Shown in pieces: positions 24,198 to 32,286 of a stretch of 32,286 bases of DNA. Within the stretch, counting starts at the first letter, position 1, and each line of letters starts with the position of its first letter. The position numbers and the translations under genes were made by a program. Source of the DNA: Candidatus Hydrogenedentes bacterium UBA2224 (GTDB lineage Bacteria > Hydrogenedentota > Hydrogenedentia > Hydrogenedentales > SLHB01); the NCBI GenBank assembly GCA_002348185.1, contig DDYW01000064.1:23149-55434 (forward strand), in the 5' to 3' direction. The notes under the pieces are model-generated. The model had not been told where the DNA came from, made no database searches, and saw only the letters and a program-made list of their open reading frames with translations.

Positions 24198-24226
24198 TTG
24201 TCATTTCCCTTCTGCACTCGTATAAT
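24198..24226 (+). promoter_or_regulatory. Sigma-70 promoter for the second DUF1559 gene and ABC genes
   Basis: TTGTCA (24198-24203) and a perfect TATAAT (24221-24226) are separated by exactly 17 bases. Transcription would begin near 24233, giving a leader of about 76 bases. It would drive the prepilin-like gene and, since the next two genes are closely packed, probably the ABC transporter. Confidence 0.75.
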
Positions 24227-24308
24227 TCAGAAAGCTTCTTGAGTTCGATGGCGCTGGAAAGGCGCAGGTGCGTTGACGCGTCACAGATATTTCGCCAGGA
24301 GGTTCCGG

Positions 24309-25226
24309 ATGTTGGAGAGATGTGTCGCCAGCCGCAAAGGCTTTACGCTTATTGAATTGCTCGTGGTTATCGCCATTATCGGTATCCTCGCCGCCATCCT
24401 GCTTCCCGCCCTTGCGCGCGCCCGTGAGGCCGCTCGCCGCGCCGCATGCGCGAACAACCTCAAACAAATGGGCTTGGCTTTCAAGATGTACGCCAACGAA
24501 TCACGGGGGGAGAAATGGCCGCCGCGGATGATCCGCAACATACAGGGCCAGCTCTCCGACACCATGATCTTCAATGGCCCGTCCATGTATCCGGAATACA
24601 TTACCGACCTCAACGTGGTCTGGTGTCCCTCGATGGCCAGCGCCTCGCCCATGGAGCGTTACGATGAGGGCGCCCGCGGCTCGGGCAACAAGGACGGCAT
24701 CATTCAGCCGGAAGAGCTGGTCAAATCGCCGTTCAACTACACCGGCTGGCTCTTTATGGACGCCGTGAATTTCATGGGATTCGACAAGGTGGGCCTTCCC
24801 GGCAGCGGCGTTGGCGGGCGTTACGAAGGGGCCGACTATGTGGATACGCCTCTCGGCGAACTGGGCGATGCAAACGTAGCCACCAGCGGCGCTGCGTCCG
24901 ATGACGACTACAATTTCTCGGCCACGTTTCCCGGCACCCAGGCCGGCGGCGGCAGCGTGCTCTACCGCTTGCGCGAAGGCGTCGAGCGATTCATGGTCAC
25001 CGACATCAATAATCCGGCTGCCTCCGCGAATTCGCAGAGCATCGTCCCCGTGATGTGGGACCACCTGACGCCTCAGGTGGTGGGGTCGACGCATGTGCCG
25101 GCCGGCGTCAACGTGCTGTATATGGACGGCCACGTCACGTTCTCGAAGTATCCGGGGGACTCGCCCTGGGTCGTGACGATTGACGGGCCGCGGATCATGG
25201 GCCGCTACGATCGCGAGTTCAAGTAA
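24309..25226 (+). CDS. DUF1559 prepilin-like protein, second copy
   Basis: This 305-residue paralogue of the 13469 protein has a longer leader, MLERCVASRKGFTLIELLVV, with expected cleavage before Phe12. It then has LLPALARAREAARRAACANN. VERFMVTDINNPAASANSQS and HVPAGVNVLYMDGHVTF match the paralogue's late region, again with ten residues between His and Asp-Gly. The ATG at 24309 follows AGGAGG (24297-24302) by 6 bases; the frame is open back to 24273, but that part has no support. A strong promoter lies at 24198-24226. The permease gene starts 6 bases after its stop, which suggests co-transcription of a pseudopilin-like protein with an ABC system. Confidence 0.92.
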   Translation: MLERCVASRKGFTLIELLVVIAIIGILAAILLPALARAREAARRAACANNLKQMGLAFKMYANESRGEKWPPRMIRNIQGQLSDTMIFNGPSMYPEYITDLNVVWCPSMASASPMERYDEGARGSGNKDGIIQPEELVKSPFNYTGWLFMDAVNFMGFDKVGLPGSGVGGRYEGADYVDTPLGELGDANVATSGAASDDDYNFSATFPGTQAGGGSVLYRLREGVERFMVTDINNPAASANSQSIVPVMWDHLTPQVVGSTHVPAGVNVLYMDGHVTFSKYPGDSPWVVTIDGPRIMGRYDREFK

Positions 25227-25232
25227 GCGCCG

Positions 25233-26453
25233 GTGAAAGCGGCTCCGCGCCGCCCGACGCCCCGCGACGTGGCCGTGACCGGACAACCCCGGGGATGGGA
25301 GATCGTGTTTTTTAAGATTATCCTCAGTCAAGCCCGATACCGCTGGATGTTTACGCTGCTCCTCTTTCTCGCCATGACGGTCCTCGTGACGCTCTATGTG
25401 TACCTGCTCAACACCAACCGGTTCGCAAATCGCGCCATGCAGCTCGTCATGAAGAACATGGGCCACAATATGGTGATCCTGCCCGAAGTAACCAATCCGC
25501 TCGACTCGTTCCTGTGCACCGAGAACCAGCCGCTGTTTGACGCCGACGTCACCCACCGTCTCGCGGGGCATCTCGAACTGTTTTCGCGATACTACGTGTC
25601 TGTGCTTCAGCAGCGCCTTGCCCTCAACGGCGTTGACCTGCTGCTTACCGGCATCGAGCCTGTCGAGCGGACCGATGAAACCGATGAGAAAGGCAACATG
25701 GTGAAGCCTGTGGCGCCGGGAACCGTGCGGCTGGGGTCTGCCGCCGCCGAATCGCTGGGACTCCGTGAAGGGGCGGAACTCGAACTCCTCGGGCGGGCCT
25801 TTCGGGTCGCGGAAATCCTCCAGCCCCTGGGAACCGAGCGCGATTACCGCGTCTATCTCGCCCTGAGCGAATGTCAGGAATTGCTTGGTCTCGGACAGGA
25901 AATCAATGTCATCTGGGCCTTCCAGTGCTTGCATCATGGCGGCCCGCTGCAGGAAATTGAACGCCTTCACGCGGAAATGCTCGCCAGGGCCGAGCCGGGC
26001 TTCAGGCACATTTCGATCATGCCCATCGCACGGGGACGCTACCTGGCCCGCGAAACCACCTCCATGACCCTGTATTATGTGCTCGCCATCGTGCTTGCCG
26101 CCACGATCCTCATCATCGCCATCGCCGGCATGCAGGAAGTCACCGAACGCCGCCGCGAAGTGGGCATCCTGGTGTCCCTGGGAGCCGGCCTGCCCTATGT
26201 CGTGGGGCTCTATCTCGTCAAAATTGTGGCCCTGGCCGCCGCTGCCGCCGTCACCGGCTTCATTGTCGGTTCGGAACTGGCCGTACGCATGACGTCCTCG
26301 TTCCTGGTCACCCAGACGCGGGCCGTGCGCATCGTGTGGGAGGACTTACCCTCCGTAACGGCGTTGAGCGTTATGGTCGCGCTCGTGGCCATGCTCCTGC
26401 CCATGCTCCAACTGTTGCGAACCGACCCCAACAAAACCCTGGTGGAAGAATAG
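25233..26453 (+). CDS. FtsX/MacB-type ABC transporter permease
   Basis: This protein of up to 406 residues has one early transmembrane helix (about 39-59, WMFTLLLFLAMTVLVTLYVY), a large extracytoplasmic domain, and three C-terminal helices (about 278-297, 318-342, 372-392). This is the four-helix layout of MacB/LolC/FtsX permeases. EVTERRREVGILVSLGAG is the conserved cytoplasmic loop that contacts the ATPase. Such systems act as mechanotransmitters moving lipoproteins, peptides or small molecules at the envelope rather than as importers. The start is uncertain: GTG at 25233 has no good ribosome site, and GTG at 25305 would begin FFKIILSQARYRW. It pairs with the ATPase gene 5 bases downstream. 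Confidence 0.85.
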   Translation: MKAAPRRPTPRDVAVTGQPRGWEIVFFKIILSQARYRWMFTLLLFLAMTVLVTLYVYLLNTNRFANRAMQLVMKNMGHNMVILPEVTNPLDSFLCTENQPLFDADVTHRLAGHLELFSRYYVSVLQQRLALNGVDLLLTGIEPVERTDETDEKGNMVKPVAPGTVRLGSAAAESLGLREGAELELLGRAFRVAEILQPLGTERDYRVYLALSECQELLGLGQEINVIWAFQCLHHGGPLQEIERLHAEMLARAEPGFRHISIMPIARGRYLARETTSMTLYYVLAIVLAATILIIAIAGMQEVTERRREVGILVSLGAGLPYVVGLYLVKIVALAAAAAVTGFIVGSELAVRMTSSFLVTQTRAVRIVWEDLPSVTALSVMVALVAMLLPMLQLLRTDPNKTLVEE

Positions 26454-26458
26454 CCTTC

Positions 26459-27127
26459 ATGTACGACCTGCAGCATCTCTCAAAGCTCTACCGTAAATCC
26501 GGAGAAACGGTCCGGGCCCTCGATGACCTCGACTTCAAAATCGCGCCCTGCGAGTTTCTTGTGCTTCACGGGGCGAGCGGCAGCGGCAAGACCACCCTTC
26601 TTCTCATCCTCGGCGGCATGCTGACGCCCTCCTGCGGCACCGTCCGCTGCAATGGCGTCGACCTCTACGCCAGTTCCCGCGCTGACCGCAACCGTTTTCG
26701 GCGGACTGCGGCCGGGTTCATTTTCCAGCAGTTTCATCTCATGCCGTACCTGACCGCCTACGACAACATCCGCGTGGCGCTCGCGCTGCGAAGCGGGCAT
26801 GCCCACGGAGACATCCACGCTCTCGCCGAACGGCTCGGCATAGCAGACCGGCTTGCCCACCGGCCCGGGGAACTCAGCGTTGGCGAACAACAGCGCGTGG
26901 CCATGGCGCGCACCCTCATCTGCGAACCCGACATTATCCTCGCCGATGAACCCACCGGAAACCTCGACGCCGCGAACCGGAATATCATCGCCGAATGCCT
27001 TGCCGAGGAACACCGTCGCGGGCGAACCATCGTGCTGGCCACCCACGAGGAACGCCTCCTCGAACTCGGCACCCGAACCCTCGAGCTCGACCAGGGCCGC
27101 ATCAAGGAATCGTTGCCTCGACCGTGA
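26459..27127 (+). CDS. LolD/MacB-type ABC transporter ATP-binding protein
   Basis: This 222-residue ATPase starts MYDLQHLSKLYRKSGETVRA. Walker A is GASGSGKTT, the Q-loop is FIFQQFHLMPYLTAYDNIRV, the signature is LSVGEQQRVAMA (LSVGE where LSGGQ is usual), Walker B is IILADEPTGNLD and the H-loop is ATHEE. It couples ATP binding and hydrolysis to the permease encoded just upstream. The ATG at 26459 is 5 bases after the permease stop. The only ribosome-like site, GGAAG (26444-26448), is inside the permease gene, so translation is probably coupled. The open frame continues back to 26336 but is not expected to be used. The substrate is unknown. Confidence 0.92.
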   Translation: MYDLQHLSKLYRKSGETVRALDDLDFKIAPCEFLVLHGASGSGKTTLLLILGGMLTPSCGTVRCNGVDLYASSRADRNRFRRTAAGFIFQQFHLMPYLTAYDNIRVALALRSGHAHGDIHALAERLGIADRLAHRPGELSVGEQQRVAMARTLICEPDIILADEPTGNLDAANRNIIAECLAEEHRRGRTIVLATHEERLLELGTRTLELDQGRIKESLPRP

Positions 27128-27254
27128 TCCGGCGCCCCCGCTGGTCGACGCCGGTTTCACCGCTCTCTTTTCCGTCGAAATCATCTTTCCCCCCCGGCAA
27201 TCCAACCGAAGTATACTGTTCTGGATGTTCTGGCCAATCCGCGGAGGTAGAATC

Positions 27255-30200
27255 ATGCCGCTGATACCCTCGTTCCGTAAGTTGATCCTGTGTGTGTTCG
27301 CTTTCTTTTGCATAGGGCCTCTTTCCGCCGGAGCGCAGGATGGGCCCGTGTACCTGTCCGGCGGCGGCGGCGTCCGCGCTGTTTTTGAACGCTTGCCGAA
27401 CGGCTGGCTCTGGACGGCCTGCGAGGATACGGACACCGGAGCGCGATGGACCATCGCTGGACCGCGATTCAGTCTCCAGACTCCGGATGGAACGCGCACA
27501 AGCCTCGCTGGCGTGGATTCCATCGCCCTCGAACAAGACCCGCTCGGACGGCGTAGACCAGGTGGTACTTCACGCAACCTTTTCGACGCCCCCCGTCGAG
27601 CTGCGGCAGACCTGTTCGTTCTGCGCCGACGGGCGCACCCTGCGCATCCAGACCGCGTTGCGTGCGACGGGCATGCCGGTGACCATTCAGCGCGCCGGCC
27701 TGCTCGAGATCCAGGTCGAAGGGCAGCCGCTCGAGCTCACCGGCCCCTCGCACGTGTCGTGCCCCGTTTTTGGAAGTGAGATCTTTGCCGGGCTCGAACA
27801 TCCTTCCGCGTGGTGTCAGGTGGACGGCGATACCCTGTACCTCGCCCAGCATGCGTACGTCGAAGCCACGAGCGCCTGGACGGATCTCGCGCCGGCCGTG
27901 TTCGGCACGGTTTCCCGTGAAGAGCGCGCCGCTTACGGGGCGAAGGAGGGGTTGCGCCGTTCGTTTCTGCGCTATCTCGACACGGTCCGCGTGAAACCTG
28001 CCGACCTGCACGTCCATTACAACGACTGGTGGACAGCCCCGGTGCCGTCTACGGAAGAATTCGTCCTGAACAACATCGCCCGGCTGAAGCAGGACCTCTT
28101 CGACGTCACGGGCTTCTTCTTCGATTCCTACGCCATGGACATGGGGTGGTCGGACCCCCAGTCCGTCTGGCAGATCGACACCAGCCATTTCCCGGAAGGC
28201 TTTTCCAGGATCCGGGCCGCCCTCGACGCGGTTCATGCCCGCCCCGGACTCTGGGTCTCGCCAAGCAGCCTGTATCCGCCCGCGCTCGACAACCAGTGGC
28301 TGCAATCCGCCGGATACGAGGCCACCCCCCATCCGACGCTCGGCCTGAACGCGTGCCTGGCCCGAAACGGCAAGTACCAGACCGCGTTCAAGGAAGCCGT
28401 CCTGAAACACGCTCAGGCCGCCAACCTGGCTCACGTGAAATTCGACGGGTTCGTTCCCCACTGCGAAATCGAGACCCACGGCCACCATCCCGGGCCCGAG
28501 TCGTACCTGCCCATCGCCGAAGGATTGATGGACGTCTTCGACGCCCTGCGGGCCCGCGACCCCAACATCGCCCTCGAGCCGACCTGTTTTGGATACCGCC
28601 TCAGCCCGTGGTGGCTGATGCACGTGCCGTTTGTCATTGGCCCCTTCGGCGATGACAGTCCCACGGGGCGCTGCCCCTGTCCGGAATGGATCGAAGCGAT
28701 GACCACCGCCCGCGATATCGAAAACCTCGCGGGTCGTGACGCCTTTCTGATGCCAAGTTCCGCCCTGCAGTGTTTTGACATCATCGTGCAATGCCCGGGC
28801 GCGTTTCAGAACCATGCCGCCATGGCCATTGGCCGGGGGCGCTGGTTCATCTCCTCATACATCAATCCGGAGTTCATGGACCGCGGCGAATGGGAGTTTT
28901 TCGCGCAACTCATCGCCTGGGCGCGGCACAACCGCGAGTTTCTACAGGAGCCGATGCCCGTCGGCGGCGATCCAGCCAAACGCGAGCCGTATGGATACGC
29001 CTTTTCCGGTCCTGCGCGCCGCCTTTTCTGCCTGCGCAATCCCTGGCTCGAAGAAGCCGCCTTCACCTTGCCCGAGACCTTCCGGAATGCCCCCTTTTCT
29101 CCCGCAACGGAAATCCGCACCGTGTACCCGCGCCGGGAAATCCTCGCCCGCGTCGATACGGGCGCCCCGTTGCCCGAACTTCATCTCGGGCCTTACGAAA
29201 CCGTGTTCGTGGAACAGGTCCCCACAGAGGAACCGCCGCGAATCCTCAGCGACCGGGTCGCTCCGGCGCCGCGCATCGAGATGACCGTCGCCCAGGCGCC
29301 GCTCGTCGAGCGGACCGTCTTTGAAGAAGAACCCGCCCCGTACGGGCCCTCCTGAACTTCCCCGACCGGCGACGCGGCCGAAATCGTCTCATTCCGCACC
29401 ACGGTCGACCTCACCTTGACAGGCATCGACTCCGCCGAGGTCTGCGTACTCTGCGAAGGTCCGCCCGACGTCGCGCTGAGCACCTGTTCGCTTGCCGTGG
29501 ACGGCGTCGACGCGCCGGTCGCCTCATCCGCTTCCGCCAGCGCGTTCGCCGCGACGGGCAAACCCGCGGACGAACACTGGATCTGGTTTATCACGCGCGT
29601 GCCCGAAGGACGGCATACGGTGGAGGTGCGCCTGAATCCCGCCGCGCCGGCGTCCACCGTCGCTGTGTTTGCTCGCGGCACCGCGCCCGCGCGACCGTCC
29701 GATGCCCCCTTCGACTCCGGTCCCGCGTTTCCCTTGTACCGGCCCGAACGGCGCACCTGGTCCCGCACGCTCATCCCTCCGATGGCCTGCAATACCGGCG
29801 CGGCCGTCGTCCAGCGCCGCCCGCGGGAGATCATTACGATTGACGGCGTCTATCTCGACACGCTGACGTGGTCCGAGGCCTCCGCGGGCTGGGGGGAGGT
29901 CCGTCTGAACCGCAGCGTCATGGACAAGCCCATGACCATCACCGGACGCCGCTGCCTCCGCGGCATTGGCACCCATGCCGACAGCAGAATCGACTACGAG
30001 CTTCCCAGCGGCTTCAAGACCTTCGCGGCAACCATTGGATACGATCAGGAGGTCCGGGGCGGCTCCGTCGTTTTCGTAATCAAAGGCGACGACCGGGAGC
30101 TGTTCCGCAGCCCCGTTGTCGGGCGCGACACCGCTCCCATCGAGGTCCGCGTGCCGCTCGACGGCGTGTCCAGACTCTCGCTCATCGTCGAGGACGCCGG

Positions 30201-30255
30201 TGACGGCATTGCCGCTGACCATGCCAACTGGGCAGACGCGCGCCTCCTGAAATAG
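27255..30255 (+). pseudogene. Alpha-galactosidase-like (GH36-type) protein with NPCBM module, interrupted
   Basis: Read through, this would be a protein of about 1000 residues. The ATG at 27255 follows GGAGG by 7 bases and opens a signal peptide (RKLILCVFAFFCIGPLSAGA). The frame holds to about 27545; family-like sequence then continues one frame over. Removing one G of ctcgg (27546-27547) gives a continuous EQDPLDGVDQVVLHATFS. The catalytic part includes HVHYNDWWTAPVPS and HVKFDGFVPHCE (likely nucleophile Asp, codon 28444-28446). At 29353-29355 a TGA follows PAPYGPS; the same frame is then open as TSPTGDAAEIVSF to an NPCBM carbohydrate-binding module (TLTWSEASAGWGEVRLNRSV to DGIAADHANWADARL). 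Either the gene is decaying, or these are sequencing errors. The last part could also be a separate gene started at TTG 29416. Confidence 0.75.
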
Positions 30256-30286
30256 CGTACGCGCGCCGGGCGGGCCACACGGGACT

Positions 30287-31951
30287 TCACTCAGCGCCGT
30301 CCTGTTTCTCGAGGAACTGCAGTTCCCAGAGGGTCGGGCCTTCTGTGGCCTCGAGAATGTTGAGCCGGACGCCGGAGGTGGTAATGGCCTCAAAACGCGC
30401 CCGGCCGTTCATGCCAAGTTTCTCACCAGTGTAAAAGGTGGTCCAGCGCTTTCCGTCGTCGCTTTTCTGGAGCTCGAACTTCTGGATGCGGTCGCCGCAC
30501 GCCTCGTTGACGAGGATCTGGCTGATTGTGCGGGGCGCGTCAAAGCGGACCTGCAGCCAGGCCTGATGCGTTCCGGAGTCCGTCGCCCAGCGGGTCTCGG
30601 GATTGCCATCAAACGCCATGGCGGGGTTGTACAGGTCCATGCTCTCGTAGACGTTCGATGCGGCGAAGTTCCCCTGAACGATTTCGGTGGGGAGGGGGAT
30701 GGGGGAGAGGTCTTCTGCGTTGCCTTCGACTTCCAGCGCGAGGATGGTGTCCGGGTCGACGCGCGCGGCCGCGTCAAACTCCAGAATCAGCGCCTCGGCG
30801 GTGGTTTTGAGGCTCACAGCGCCGCCCGTGAGCAATTCGTGCCGAATGATCGCGCATGGCAGCAAAGGCAGCTCCAGACGGCCGTCTTTCACCTGGTTCC
30901 AGTCAAGCACATGGAGATAGACGCGGTTGTCTTTGCAGGTGGAGGCCCCCCAGGCGCCGGGCATGTAGGGCCCGCCGCGGGTGCCGTAGATCGTCTCGCC
31001 AAACTGCTTGAGCCAGGCCCCCATCTCGGCGAGGCGTTCCACCTGTCGCGGCTCGATGCGCCCGTCCGGCATGGGACCCACGTTGAACAGGAGGTTTCCA
31101 TCCCCCCCGGCCGTGCGGACGAGGACATCAATGCACCTGTCGAGCGTCTTCATCGTATCGTCAGGTTTCCACGCCCACTGGTTGCAGATCGTCATGCAGG
31201 TCTCCCAACTGCGGTCGCGGTTGAACGCGCCGACACGCTGCTCCGGCGTGGCATGGTCTTCGGGGAGCCCCGCCCGGTCGTTGATCACGATGCCGGGCTG
31301 AAGTTCCCGGATCATCCTGACCAGCTTCGCTGCATCCCAGTCCTCCGCGGTCCCGCCGAGTCCGTCAAACCAGAGGATGTCGATCTGGCCATAGTTCGTG
31401 CAGAGTTCGCGCAACTGGCCATGAAGGTATTCGATGTACCGGGCATGATTCGCGGTCCGGTAGTCGGGATGATGCCAGTCGGGAGGGGAGTAGTACCATC
31501 CTACCTTGAGCCCCGCCTCATGGCATGCGTCGGCGAGTTCGCGAACCACATCGCGCTGGAACGGGCTGTTGGTGATCTTGTACTCGGTAAGCGCGGAATC
31601 GAACATGCTGAAGCCGTCGTGGTGTTTCGAAGTGAAAACGAGGTACTTCATGCCCGCGTTGCGCGCGATCTGGACCCACTCCCGGGCGTCAAATTTAACC
31701 GGATTGAATTCCCGGTAGAGGTTGTCATAGACCTCGACCGGGATCTCGCCCGTGCCGCCCGTGCCCCGCCGTTCACCCCCGCGGGACCAGCCAATCTCCG
31801 TGCCTTTCAGGCTCACCGGTCCCCAGTGAATGAACAGGCCGAACCGGGCCTCACGCCACCACGTCATGTGATCAACCGGGTCGGACTGGCCCTCGGCCGC
31901 CAGGGAAGCCGCCAGAGAAAAGACAAGCGAAGCCAGGACAAGCCTTCTCAT
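30287..31951 (-). CDS. Secreted GH29 alpha-L-fucosidase with C-terminal F5/8-type domain
   Basis: This 554-residue protein has a signal peptide (MRRLVLASLVFSLAASLAAE). GH29 motifs are RFGLFIHWGPVSLKG, TSKHHDGFSMFDS, GWYYSPPDWHHPDY and DILWFDGLGG, in which Asp196 is the expected nucleophile. LLFNVGPMPDGRI is another fucosidase-type signature. The last 130 residues (from about 420: MAFDGNPETRWATDSGTHQA, KFELQKSDDGKRW) form a coagulation factor 5/8-type carbohydrate-binding domain. It would release terminal L-fucose from extracellular glycans. CTGGAG lies 8 bases before the ATG. It converges with the galactosidase-like gene (31-base gap). The hairpin array starts 110 bases upstream of its start codon. 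Confidence 0.93.
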   Translation of the reverse strand: MRRLVLASLVFSLAASLAAEGQSDPVDHMTWWREARFGLFIHWGPVSLKGTEIGWSRGGERRGTGGTGEIPVEVYDNLYREFNPVKFDAREWVQIARNAGMKYLVFTSKHHDGFSMFDSALTEYKITNSPFQRDVVRELADACHEAGLKVGWYYSPPDWHHPDYRTANHARYIEYLHGQLRELCTNYGQIDILWFDGLGGTAEDWDAAKLVRMIRELQPGIVINDRAGLPEDHATPEQRVGAFNRDRSWETCMTICNQWAWKPDDTMKTLDRCIDVLVRTAGGDGNLLFNVGPMPDGRIEPRQVERLAEMGAWLKQFGETIYGTRGGPYMPGAWGASTCKDNRVYLHVLDWNQVKDGRLELPLLPCAIIRHELLTGGAVSLKTTAEALILEFDAAARVDPDTILALEVEGNAEDLSPIPLPTEIVQGNFAASNVYESMDLYNPAMAFDGNPETRWATDSGTHQAWLQVRFDAPRTISQILVNEACGDRIQKFELQKSDDGKRWTTFYTGEKLGMNGRARFEAITTSGVRLNILEATEGPTLWELQFLEKQDGAE

Positions 31952-32060
31952 GTTACGATCTCCAGGCCCTATCGCCGGTTAAGAAACGCACCACCCCTCG
32001 CCGCGATTATCCCCCCACCTGCGAGGCGATTCAAACCGCCGACCTGTGTGCGACACGAAT

Positions 32061-32286
32061 CCCCGGGTTAAAACCCGGGGCTATTTTCTGTCGTCCCTAT
32101 GGGACTTGATCTGGGTGTGCCGCTAATCCCCGGGTTGAAACCCGGGGCTATTGTCTTTCGTCCCTACGGGACTTGCTCTGTGTGTGCCGTCAATCCCCGG
32201 GTTTCAACCCGGGGCTATTGTCTTTCGTCCCTGCGGGACTTGATCTGGGTGTGTGCCGCTGACCCCGGGTTAAAACCCGGGGCTAT
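32061..32286. repeat. Tandem paired-hairpin repeat array C, cut by the window end
   Basis: Three complete units start at 32061, 32128 and 32195, with lengths 67, 67 and 68. A fourth starts at 32263 and is cut off. Each has a first hairpin CCCCGGG...CCCGGGG (20 bases), then ctatt and tgtctttc-like bases, then GTCCC-(tat, tac or tgc)-GGGAC, then a linker around cttgatctgggtgtgccg. The whole unit is conserved, so there are no spacers as in CRISPR. The array lies upstream of the fucosidase gene. Confidence 0.9.

Noticed and set aside
29353..29355. TGA read as selenocysteine or as a sense codon
   Set aside because: No SECIS-like hairpin is clear just downstream, glycosidases of this type are not known selenoproteins, and TGA ends other genes in this window normally.
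32061..32286. Possible CRISPR array
   Set aside because: The 67-68-base units are conserved along their whole length and contain two hairpins; there are no unique spacers and no cas genes in the window.

Overview
This is a GC-rich bacterial window of about 32 kb. It is dominated by exported glycan-active enzymes, prepilin-like major-subunit proteins and uncharacterised envelope proteins. Two proteins have the DUF1559-type N-terminus (GFTLIELLVVIAIIGILAAI followed by LLPALARAREAARRA), one ends in a PEP-CTERM tail, and the region is full of secreted glycosidases and small palindromic repeats. That combination fits the Planctomycetes/Verrucomicrobia/Lentisphaerae neighbourhood and most of all Candidatus Hydrogenedentota. 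The assignment rests on recalled protein style, because there is no rRNA or marker gene here.

Layout. Positions 1-62 hold the tail of a gene. Positions 63-578 are a non-coding hairpin-rich stretch. Then come a DUF1846 protein (579-2144), a secreted kelch-type propeller (2257-3519), a possible small secreted protein on the minus strand (3568-3828) and a multi-pass membrane acyltransferase of the HGSNAT/DUF5009 type (4179-5333). Convergent to these, on the minus strand, are a PflX-like radical SAM protein (5388-6356) and a GH38 alpha-mannosidase-like protein (6410-9217). The plus strand continues with a propeller plus alpha/alpha-barrel secreted protein (9485-11653) and a BNR sialidase-like protein (11675-12856). 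A DUF1559 prepilin-like gene (13469-14458) follows, with a recognisable promoter, a structured leader and a terminator. Positions 14459-15871 are mostly non-coding: a candidate small lipoprotein on the minus strand and a second hairpin-repeat array.

The second half holds a TolB-like/TPR lipoprotein with a CxxCH motif (15872-18532), a zinc-ribbon plus membrane acyltransferase fusion (18676-19839), a Tat-type FAD oxidoreductase (19955-21349), an apiosidase-like DUF4038 hydrolase (21437-22843) and a PEP-CTERM protein (23253-23993). Next is a tight cluster of a second DUF1559 prepilin-like gene, an FtsX/MacB-type permease and its ATPase (24309-27127). A broken alpha-galactosidase-like gene with an NPCBM module follows (27255-30255; one apparent frameshift and one in-frame TGA). 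The window closes with a GH29 alpha-L-fucosidase on the minus strand (30287-31951) and a tandem hairpin-repeat array that runs off the end.

How the genes fit together. Mannosidase-, sialidase-, apiosidase-, galactosidase- and fucosidase-type enzymes, most with signal peptides, plus two membrane acyltransferases of the type that acetylates terminal amino sugars, suggest a heterotroph that trims complex glycans. The genes are not one operon, and no TonB/SusCD system is present. The most unusual signals are a family of paired-hairpin repeats at three intergenic loci whose stems differ in sequence but keep perfect pairing, a GH38 protein with Phe where the nucleophile Asp is expected, and a structured leader in front of a prepilin gene.
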